A program made the position numbers and the translations under genes. The notes below the pieces were generated by a model. The model saw nothing but the letters and a program-made list of their open reading frames with translations. It made no database searches and was not told the DNA's origin. Below are positions 33,011-40,095 of a stretch of DNA of 64,000 bases, in pieces. Source of the stretch: an uncultured Acidobacteriia bacterium. Lineage in GTDB: Bacteria; Acidobacteriota; Terriglobia; Bryobacterales; Bryobacteraceae. Every line of letters begins with the position of its first letter. Within the stretch, counting starts at the first letter, position 1. The DNA is taken from NCBI GenBank assembly GCA_903881085.1, contig CAIRSA010000109.1, forward strand, positions 1 to 64,000. The letters are read 5' to 3'.

Positions 33011-35005
33011 CTAATGCACTTGCAGCGCAACCACGAACGTGTGGGCGCCGAAGCTTTCAAACTGGTAGTAGCGTTCGGTCATGCTGTGATACTGCCATTC
33101 CGTGCGCAGACCAAAGTGGGTGCGTAAGGGGATAACCATACGCACCAGCGGTTGGTAGAATTCGGTGGGACGGCTGCCATTCGAGATGAAGCCAGTTCCA
33201 CCGACGCTTATCTTTGCGCCCTTCCAGCAATTGACGTCCAGAGCGCTGGTGAAGGAATGTGAGTTTTCTTTGTAGAAGCTGTCGGCCAGCGTGAGCGTCT
33301 GCGGCACCCAGTAGTTGATGTCGCTGTGCAGCGTCCCACGCGTGTATTCGCCGAGCAGCGTAAAGGTCTTGCCGCCCCACGGAGTCCACATTGCCGTCAG
33401 CGAAGTGGCTCGTGATTGGAAGGTGTAACTTCCCGTTACCGACGGGCTCTCATTATCGAGATAGACGAAACTGCCGCTCAACAGCAGTGACCCAAAGGCC
33501 TGATATTTCGCGCGCAACTTGGTCTTTCTGTAATCCTGCAAGCTTGTCCGGAAGTAAGCCCTGCCCCCGGGAGAAGCTTCGAATTCAAAGTTGGTACTGA
33601 ACTTGTGGCCCATGCGCAGATTCAAGCCGAAGATGCCCACCTGCTGGCTCAACTTGCCGAGTTCCGCAGACTGGGGGAAGATCGGCGAGGGCCGCACGGA
33701 AGCATCTCCCCACACATAGCGGTAGCCGCCACGCACCGTCAGATAGTTGGTCGCCTCAAACAGCGCGTCAATCTGCTGGCGGTTATAATTCCACACGGCG
33801 CTGTCGTAAGCGGCCGGGTTCAATAGAGCGGTCGATTTGTTGCCGGACAGCAGAATTTGCTCAGTAAAGAAAGCGCTGGAGGCGTTGTGTAGCCTGTCCG
33901 TCGACCAGGATTCAATAATCCTGAGCCGGCGGAACGGGCGAATTTCGCCACCCAGTGTGCCAGTTGAATGAGGAAGTTTTGCATCGGCGGTCGTCAAACC
34001 CTGCTGTCCGTTATAAAAAAGCAAGCTGCTTAAAAGGAGGAGCTGGCCGCTGTCGGTCAGCGTGTAATTGGTATGTGTATCGGGCTGGGTATAAAGGAAC
34101 TGCGCGTTCAGGTCGAGCCAGGTAAACGGGTTTGCCGTAAACAGACCCTTGGTATAAATTTGATTGCCGGTGATAGAGTACGCTTGGGCAAGCGATGTGA
34201 GCGACAGCTGCTGCCCCAGGTAAGGCTTCTGATTATTGCCTAAGTTTTTGGCGGTGGAATAGGCGTCGTTCTCTTCAAACATGCCTCCGCCCTGCTCAAC
34301 CGTGGCATGCCACTTCTCAAATTGCATGCGCACGCCACCGCGGATGCGGTCCGTCTTGTCTTCCATGGCGCCGGCCACCGGATACTCATTGCCGTCACTG
34401 ACGAACGATGAGATTCCCGAGCCGCGGCCGGAATCATGACTCCATGCTACATAGGGAACAAAGCGTTTGCCGGGCCTGATGTCGAGTTCGACATTGGCCA
34501 AGCGGCGCTTCTGGTCAATGGACCGCTGGTTGAGAAAGACTCCGGTCGCAATGGTCGGATCGGCATAGGATGGCAGGAAATTGTAGTAAGCGATATTGCG
34601 ATAGTCGACCGACAGGCGGTACACGCCGTCCAACTTCGCATCGAGCCTTGCCGTATTGTACGGATCGCCGCCCCAGCCGTTGGCGCGGATATCGATGCGG
34701 TCGTAAAACTTGTGTGCAGCGTTGGCGATGGAAAGGTCAATGCCAAACAGCTTCGGGCCTTCGCCCAGGTTCACCACGCTGCGGTAGGCTTCCTTGCTGC
34801 CGCGGACATTGGTCACAAAGCGGTAGCCGATATCGGCGTTCCAATTGACGGTGACAGCGGTCTTCTTGGTCTCCTCGGCGGGAGGTGCGTCTTCTTTTTT
34901 GGCCTCGTCTACTTTCGACTCGGGGGCGGCAGGCTTTTCAGCGGCCGGTTTATCCTGCGCTAAAAGCGGCAGCAATGCGAGCGACCATGCGATGAGGATC
35001 TTCAT
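33011..35005 (-). CDS. MtrB/PioB-like outer-membrane porin of a decaheme conduit
   Basis: A 664-residue exported protein (signal peptide 1-16, then a Lys/Glu/Pro/Ala-rich linker to about 48). The remainder is a long run of alternating amphipathic strands (VTVNWNADIGYRF, LRIIESWSTDRLHNA, YLTVRGGYRYVWGDA) ending in TFVVALQVH, as expected for a large beta-barrel. In Mtr and Pio systems this barrel sheathes the MtrA-type cytochrome and inserts it through the outer membrane. The N-terminal Cys-x2-Cys of Shewanella MtrB is not present. It overlaps the decaheme gene by ATGA, the third gene of the operon. Assignment rests on topology, size and operon partners. Confidence 0.85.
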   Translation of the reverse strand: MKILIAWSLALLPLLAQDKPAAEKPAAPESKVDEAKKEDAPPAEETKKTAVTVNWNADIGYRFVTNVRGSKEAYRSVVNLGEGPKLFGIDLSIANAAHKFYDRIDIRANGWGGDPYNTARLDAKLDGVYRLSVDYRNIAYYNFLPSYADPTIATGVFLNQRSIDQKRRLANVELDIRPGKRFVPYVAWSHDSGRGSGISSFVSDGNEYPVAGAMEDKTDRIRGGVRMQFEKWHATVEQGGGMFEENDAYSTAKNLGNNQKPYLGQQLSLTSLAQAYSITGNQIYTKGLFTANPFTWLDLNAQFLYTQPDTHTNYTLTDSGQLLLLSSLLFYNGQQGLTTADAKLPHSTGTLGGEIRPFRRLRIIESWSTDRLHNASSAFFTEQILLSGNKSTALLNPAAYDSAVWNYNRQQIDALFEATNYLTVRGGYRYVWGDASVRPSPIFPQSAELGKLSQQVGIFGLNLRMGHKFSTNFEFEASPGGRAYFRTSLQDYRKTKLRAKYQAFGSLLLSGSFVYLDNESPSVTGSYTFQSRATSLTAMWTPWGGKTFTLLGEYTRGTLHSDINYWVPQTLTLADSFYKENSHSFTSALDVNCWKGAKISVGGTGFISNGSRPTEFYQPLVRMVIPLRTHFGLRTEWQYHSMTERYYQFESFGAHTFVVALQVH

Positions 35006-35937
35006 CGGAGTAGGCTCCTGTTCACGTGCGAGCCATGCACTTTGGTGTGGCAGATGGTGCAGTTCTGGTAGCGCGGACTGCGCAGGTCATGCAGGGCCGG
35101 TGGCACTCCGCCCAGCGTCGCCTGTTGCGTGCCGATGTTGGAGTGGCACTCCAGACACACATTCCGCACCTGATTCCGGGTAAGCAGTTTGGGATTGGCC
35201 GAACCGTGCGGCACATGGCAGGAAGTACAGCCTTCCAACCTCACCGGCGCATGTTCAAAGGCGAAGGGCCCGCGTTTATCGCCGTGGCAGTTGGTACAAG
35301 TCTGGTCGCGCGCCACCGTTTTGCCATGGGGATTATGGCAATCGATGCAGGACATAGCGCCCTCAGGAACCTTATGGCGGTGAGGTTTTTGAAATTCCGC
35401 CTTCTGGGTCACGTGGCATCCCGTGCAGAGCGTGTTGACGGAGGATGCGGCACGGATATTGGTCCCTTTTGCATGCACCGAATGGCACGACACACAACTC
35501 ACCTGGTTCTTGCCATGCCCACTCTGAACGCGACCGCTATGGGCCGGCGAATTCAGATGGCAAGCCAAACAGGTTTTGTCGACCTCGGCGGCGCGCAATT
35601 TCGCAGGTTGGCGGATGTCATCGGCAGAAAGCGATTCCTGGTGCTTCGCGCTCGGTCCGTGACAGGCCTCGCAGGATTTTTCTTTATGAACGTTCTTCTC
35701 AAAAGCTGTGGCTATGTCTTCGTGGCAGGTGGAACAAACTTCGTTCGCCGGATTTTTCGGCGCCGCACCTGCTGCGGATGAGAAGACTAGCAACGCAACG
35801 GCCGCCAGGATCGATTGGGGTACCGCGCCGGGGCTGGCGTTCCGGCGTGGAGGATTCGATACTCCGGCGGCCTGTTGCGTCTTGGCCATGGGGGTGGCCA
35901 TCTCGTGGTAATTATTCAGGTCCATAGCAGCTTTCAT
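35002..35937 (-). CDS. MtrA/DmsE-like periplasmic decaheme cytochrome c
   Basis: A 311-residue c-type cytochrome with exactly ten CxxCH heme motifs (CSTCH, CEACH, CLACH, CVSCH, CTGCH, CIDCH, CTNCH, CTSCH, CLECH, CTICH). Length and heme number match MtrA/DmsE (about 330, ten hemes). The hydrophobic signal core (SILAAVALLVFSSAAGAA) lies at about 42-59, so the mature protein is exported; an internal Met17 is a possible true start. It should thread the MtrB-like barrel and carry electrons from periplasmic donors to the outside cytochrome. It begins 2 bp after the OmcA/MtrC-like stop. Confidence 0.95.
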   Translation of the reverse strand: MKAAMDLNNYHEMATPMAKTQQAAGVSNPPRRNASPGAVPQSILAAVALLVFSSAAGAAPKNPANEVCSTCHEDIATAFEKNVHKEKSCEACHGPSAKHQESLSADDIRQPAKLRAAEVDKTCLACHLNSPAHSGRVQSGHGKNQVSCVSCHSVHAKGTNIRAASSVNTLCTGCHVTQKAEFQKPHRHKVPEGAMSCIDCHNPHGKTVARDQTCTNCHGDKRGPFAFEHAPVRLEGCTSCHVPHGSANPKLLTRNQVRNVCLECHSNIGTQQATLGGVPPALHDLRSPRYQNCTICHTKVHGSHVNRSLLR

Positions 35938-35939
35938 GG

Positions 35940-37961
35940 CTATCTCGCATGCACCTTGTCCACTGAATAATCAGCAGTTGGGGAATGACAGATCGCGCAG
36001 CTTTCGCCTAGCACTGTCGTATTCGATTTCGCGTGCGACGCGGTAGTCGCACTGGTGTGGCAACCCGTGCAGGCCGAGGTGGCCGCTCCCACCGGGTTGA
36101 TCGGCCCTCGCGGATCGATCACCGGCAGCAGGTTTTCGTTTAAAGGTAGTTGCTCTGACCCGTTCACGTGGCAGGCGCTGCAATCGCGCCGGTCACCAGG
36201 GAACTCAACATCTGTAAAGTCGTTCTTCGAACCGCCAAAGCCGTAGACGGTGAACTCGCGGGTGAGGTTCGTTCCCGTATGGATCTTGTGAACCATCTGC
36301 GCGAAGTTGATCGCCTGATTCGGTCCTTGCGAAGCCGGCCGGTATGCCGAATCCGTACCGTTCGGATTGTGGCACAGAACGCACTGCCCAATCTGGTTGC
36401 GATTGCTGCCATGTACACTCAAGCTGTCGTGGCAGGAGTTGCACTTGGCAGTGGCGACCACTTGGCGGCGTGGCGCCACTTTGGAGCCATCCACACTGAA
36501 GTAGATCTGCTGATTGGAGCCGGCATCTGACACCACCTGCTGTTTGGGGAATCCCTGCTGGATCGTGATGCTGCGGTAGCCTTCGATGCCAACGGCGTAG
36601 GAGCCCTTTGCGGTGGCCGGTACGGAAGCGGTAAACGTATAACTATGTGATCCGTCGGAGTTGGCGGGCGCCAAGCGAGCATCCTCAGAGATGTAGCTCG
36701 AGAAGTCACTTGTTGGTCCAGCCAGTACCAGCTGGAGACGGCTTAATTGGCCGGCCGGGACCACGCGCCCTTTCCGATCTTTCACGCGGAACTGAACCGT
36801 AGGCCGCTTGCCGGCGCCCCCGTTTGTGACACCCAATAATTCAAACACAGTTCCTGGGAGATCCATCGAGAACCGTGGAATCGTATGAGCGCCGACTATG
36901 GAAGCGTCGAACTCCAGTTCGCCCTGGGGGACGTGACAGGTTGCGCACTGGTTATCGGTAGTTTGCACCAATTTAGCGTCATTGTGGCCTTCGCCGGTGG
37001 CGAAGTTGACGTTATCGTGGCAGCTACCGCAAGCGGCCCGGGATGGTTTCAGGTAGTTGGTAGACTGCGTCGTCTTGCGGTCGCCGCTCTGTTCGTGGCA
37101 GAACGTGCAGTTACGCGCATCCGAAGGCAGAACAACACCTGAGAAGTCGACAACACTTTGATTGAATCCTATAATTTGATACTTCTTACCAGTCTTCACG
37201 CTGGGCAGGCTGGAACCCATGTGGATCTTGTGCGCCATCACTTTCAGGTCAATCGAATTGCCCGTGTCCGGGTCAGTCGATTGCGGGTTATGGCAAAGGA
37301 CGCAAAGCTCCACCTTCTGGCGTGCTCCGCCGTGGGCCGAAAGCGGGTCGTGGCATTTGTTGCAGGTGGCCGTGCGGATCACATCGCGCACCGCGCTGAC
37401 CTTGCTTCCGTCAGGCACAAAAGAGATTACATCGTCCGAAAAGTTATTCGGCACATTAAATTCGGAAAGATTTCGCGTTGAATAGGCACCAATTGTATGT
37501 GTAGCCGTGCGGTCATATCCGGAAGGCAACTTAGTGCCAAAGGTATATTTAAAGGTTCCGTCGGCCACTGCTTCAAACTTACCGCCGGAATCAGTAGAAC
37601 CCTGCGTGGCTGATTTATTGGTAATGGGGCTGGTTTGAATGCGCGTCGTATAATTGACGTATTGCGTATCGCCCTTGGGGATGTAGGAGATCAGCAAACT
37701 TACGCTGACCGGCCCGGGCGTCTTAACGCCGGCCATATCGAGTGGGACACCCTTTGGATCTGCGAGACTGAACGTGGCAGTAACGGTTCCGTCAGCCGCG
37801 GCGGCACCGGACAACAATTTCAAGGCTAATCCAGGACGCAGATAATCAATATCTTTTTCGTCGAGGTAAAAAGCCCTCTGGTGTTTGTTGAACGATGTTC
37901 TTGTTGCGCTGACTAGTGCAATTGTCATTCCGACTAGCAGCAATGTGAACCTGAGCTTCAT
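35940..37961 (-). CDS. OmcA/MtrC-family surface decaheme cytochrome c
   Basis: A 673-residue exported cytochrome from ATG 37961 (AGGA 8 nt upstream; signal MKLRFTLLLVGMTIALVSA). Ten CxxCH motifs occur in two pentaheme groups: CNKCH, CVLCH, CTFCH, CGSCH, CATCH and, after a beta domain, CNSCH, CVLCH, CSACH, CTGCH, CAICH. The halves are visibly duplicated (CNKCHDPLSAHGG and CNSCHDSLSVHGS; both followed by CVLCHNP and HKIHxG). This is the MtrC/OmcA plan of alternating split-barrel and heme domains, the terminal reductase of extracellular electron transfer. Unlike Shewanella MtrC there is no lipobox cysteine. It is the first gene of the operon with the periplasmic cytochrome and porin. Confidence 0.95.
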   Translation of the reverse strand: MKLRFTLLLVGMTIALVSATRTSFNKHQRAFYLDEKDIDYLRPGLALKLLSGAAAADGTVTATFSLADPKGVPLDMAGVKTPGPVSVSLLISYIPKGDTQYVNYTTRIQTSPITNKSATQGSTDSGGKFEAVADGTFKYTFGTKLPSGYDRTATHTIGAYSTRNLSEFNVPNNFSDDVISFVPDGSKVSAVRDVIRTATCNKCHDPLSAHGGARQKVELCVLCHNPQSTDPDTGNSIDLKVMAHKIHMGSSLPSVKTGKKYQIIGFNQSVVDFSGVVLPSDARNCTFCHEQSGDRKTTQSTNYLKPSRAACGSCHDNVNFATGEGHNDAKLVQTTDNQCATCHVPQGELEFDASIVGAHTIPRFSMDLPGTVFELLGVTNGGAGKRPTVQFRVKDRKGRVVPAGQLSRLQLVLAGPTSDFSSYISEDARLAPANSDGSHSYTFTASVPATAKGSYAVGIEGYRSITIQQGFPKQQVVSDAGSNQQIYFSVDGSKVAPRRQVVATAKCNSCHDSLSVHGSNRNQIGQCVLCHNPNGTDSAYRPASQGPNQAINFAQMVHKIHTGTNLTREFTVYGFGGSKNDFTDVEFPGDRRDCSACHVNGSEQLPLNENLLPVIDPRGPINPVGAATSACTGCHTSATTASHAKSNTTVLGESCAICHSPTADYSVDKVHAR

Positions 37962-38095
37962 TCCGCTTTTCCTAAGGCACGCTACTGGCCAAAGCCAATA
38001 CGCACTCAAAATCAATAGTTTGCCGAATTCCCGGCGAATTTCATGGGTGAAATAACTCGGGCTTGGGTGGTCACGGGGTGTAAACTCGAATCAGG

Positions 38096-39277
38096 ATGCG
38101 ATTCTTCATTGTTTTATTATGCAACAGTTGTCTGGCGCAGGAGGTTGCAGGAATCAAAACAGCCCTGTTTGTGCCCGACCCGCTACCCCTTATCGAGGCT
38201 AGGTTGCACGGCACTTTCGAGCCCGCCCAAGGGGTCCTGGCTGACCGCGTAAGTTATAGCACGGAATATGGCTTACGCGTTCCTGCGATCGTCTACAGGC
38301 CGAAGCGCTCGGGCCCGCGCTACCCAGCCTTCGTCGTTGTAAATGGCCATGGTGGCGACAAGTCCAGTTGGTACGCTTATTGGACCGGAATCGCCTTTGC
38401 GCGTCTCGGCGCAGTCGTGCTCACCTACGATCCGATCGGCGAAGGCGAGCGCAATATTCAGCACAAATCCGGCACTCGCGCCCATGACCGCTACGTTCCA
38501 CCACCCGAAATGGGCCGTCGAATGGGTGGGCTAATGGTCACCGATATTTCGCAGGCGGTGAGTTATTTGATCCAGCGCGACGATGTGGACCCCAATCGAA
38601 TTTCCGCCGGCGGCTATTCCATGGGTTCCTTCATCCTTTCTTTGGCGTGCGCGGTGGAAACCCGGCTCAAGGCCTGCGTGCTGGTGGGCGGTGGCAATCT
38701 GGATGGACCCGGCGGTTATTGGGATTCGAGCTCCAAACAGATGTGCCAGAGCATTCCTTATAAAGCGTTGGAGTTCCTGGGTGACCGCCCTGCGTCACTC
38801 TATGAGCTGCAGTCGCGCCACGCCGCTACTTTTGTTTTCAATGGTTCCGGCGATGAGACGGTAGACATCGTTCATCACGGTGAGGCATTCTTCCACGAGC
38901 TGCGCGAACGCACGCTGAAGAAGGCTGTCGACCCGTCGAAGGTCTTTACCTATGCTTTTAGTGAAGGCTCCGGACATCGCCCCTATTGGGTTACCCAACC
39001 GGTGGTGGAATGGCTGCACCAGCAACTGGTTTTTCCCATGTGGAAGAAGCCCGAACTGACCCACATCTCTGCATGGGCCGCCGCCTCGAAGTTTCCGATG
39101 GATGTCCAATATGCCACGGAGCACCGCGAAGGCGGGACTATGGCCGTGGGGACAAATGTGCCCGCGATCGACCGCGACGCACTGAATGCCCTCACCAGGC
39201 AGGAATGGGAGTTACAGAAGGACCGGTTTATTTTGGAAAAGTGGCTGGAGATCAGCAAGACCAAACTCGCCCACTAA
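38096..39277 (+). CDS. Secreted alpha/beta hydrolase (acetyl esterase/dienelactone hydrolase-like)
   Basis: A 393-residue exported hydrolase (short leader MRFFIVLLCNSCLAQ). The nucleophile elbow is GGYSMGSF, the acid is probably Asp in NGSGDETVD, and the base His in EGSGHRPYW; FVVVNGHGGDKSSW provides the oxyanion loop. Proteins of this layout in acidobacteria are annotated as acetyl xylan esterase-like or dienelactone hydrolase-like. It is divergent from the cytochrome operon and ends at a hairpin. Confidence 0.85.
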   Translation: MRFFIVLLCNSCLAQEVAGIKTALFVPDPLPLIEARLHGTFEPAQGVLADRVSYSTEYGLRVPAIVYRPKRSGPRYPAFVVVNGHGGDKSSWYAYWTGIAFARLGAVVLTYDPIGEGERNIQHKSGTRAHDRYVPPPEMGRRMGGLMVTDISQAVSYLIQRDDVDPNRISAGGYSMGSFILSLACAVETRLKACVLVGGGNLDGPGGYWDSSSKQMCQSIPYKALEFLGDRPASLYELQSRHAATFVFNGSGDETVDIVHHGEAFFHELRERTLKKAVDPSKVFTYAFSEGSGHRPYWVTQPVVEWLHQQLVFPMWKKPELTHISAWAAASKFPMDVQYATEHREGGTMAVGTNVPAIDRDALNALTRQEWELQKDRFILEKWLEISKTKLAH

Positions 39278-39311
39278 AAAGGCGGCGCAACCCCACCGGG
39301 ATCGGCCGCCT
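39276..39311 (-). terminator. Intrinsic terminator for the 134-residue secreted protein gene
   Basis: On the minus strand AGGCGGC and GCCGCCT (outer arms at 39305-39311 and 39280-39286) form a GC-rich stem followed by five U residues, a standard intrinsic terminator 25 bp after the stop of the minus-strand gene at 39336. On the plus strand the stem follows the esterase stop but lacks a U-run. Confidence 0.7.
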
Positions 39312-39335
39312 GAAAACCACAATAATAGAATTGGA

Positions 39336-39740
39336 CTAGTTGCCGCGCTTGGCAACGACTTCGTTGGTCATCGGCGTGCCATCCTGGCCGGTACGGCTGA
39401 TCTTGAGCTTCATTTCATCGCCCTTGACTGTGCCTTCGTACTTGGTCACCATCGAGTTGCCGTTGAATTCGCGCTTTACGGTGAAGGAGACATTGTCGCC
39501 ATCCACTTTGCCGTCAGTGATTTGGGTCGGAGGAGGAGCTTCACCGCCGCCGCGGGCGAAGCCAGGTACGCTGCCGGTCAATTTAGCGCCATCGGCTTTC
39601 AGGGTGATGGTTACGGGGCGTCCAGGGTTGCCGCCGCGTCCAGGTTGTTCAAAGGTCCACTTGCCGGATGCATCCGCAGCCAACAGGGCGAGCGAAGCGA
39701 CAAGGAGAATCGAAATTAGCAATACTAGTTTTTTAGTCAT
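39336..39740 (-). CDS. Small secreted protein of unknown function
   Basis: A 134-residue exported protein from ATG 39740 (signal KKLVLLISILLVASLALLAADA); a longer upstream frame runs into the repeat at 39842 and is rejected. The body reads GKWTFEQPGRGGNPGRPVTI, LKADGAKLTGSVPG and KVDGDNVSFTVKREFNG, a lipocalin-like pattern of short beta strands (substrate-to-product style GxW start) common in acidobacterial secreted proteins. The function is unknown. Confidence 0.75.
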   Translation of the reverse strand: MTKKLVLLISILLVASLALLAADASGKWTFEQPGRGGNPGRPVTITLKADGAKLTGSVPGFARGGGEAPPPTQITDGKVDGDNVSFTVKREFNGNSMVTKYEGTVKGDEMKLKISRTGQDGTPMTNEVVAKRGN

Positions 39741-39841
39741 AGTATTAAGGAAGGCGGAGTCCAAAGGGTATATGTTACAGACCAACAACGCTAATCGCGA
39801 AGTCCGGCCCCGCCGGCGAGTATTTTTAGGCGGAAATAGGT

Positions 39842-40017
39842 TCAGACATCCTGACCTCGAAGGAAAGTAGCATGAGCCAGAACCGCTTACTAACGTACGC
39901 GGCTCGGTTAGCGGTTGCCTGCTGCTCAACGAGCCGCGTACGTTAGTAAGCGGTTCTTCGGGATCAATTGAATTTCCATTTTCCGGCCCAATTCCCCGTC
40001 GAGGTCAGGATGTCTGA
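39842..40017. repeat. Nested-palindrome repeat, copy 2 (176 bp)
   Basis: Perfect 19-bp terminal inverted repeats, TCAGACATCCTGACCTCGA (39842-39860) and its complement (39999-40017), enclose a perfect 28-bp inner inverted repeat (39879-39906 with 39930-39957) around a 23-nt loop. Same orientation as copy 1 at 32817. The stems keep pairing despite substitutions between copies. It occupies most of the gene-free stretch 39741-40095; the rest of that gap shows only the likely promoter region of the 134-residue protein. Confidence 0.85.
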
Positions 40018-40095
40018 GTTTAGCCGTAGCAAGAAGGCTCAAGCCAACTACATCGGGCGACGCGGCATAATGCCGCGCCGCACTCATCCACTGCC

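Noticed and set aside
38043-38252. A 69-residue ORF overlapping the start of the esterase gene
   Set aside because: It is in another frame of the esterase, whose signal peptide and domain are convincing.
39741-39929. N-terminal extension of the 134-residue secreted protein into the palindromic repeat
   Set aside because: The extension is arginine- and serine-rich repeat sequence; a clean signal peptide begins at ATG 39740.
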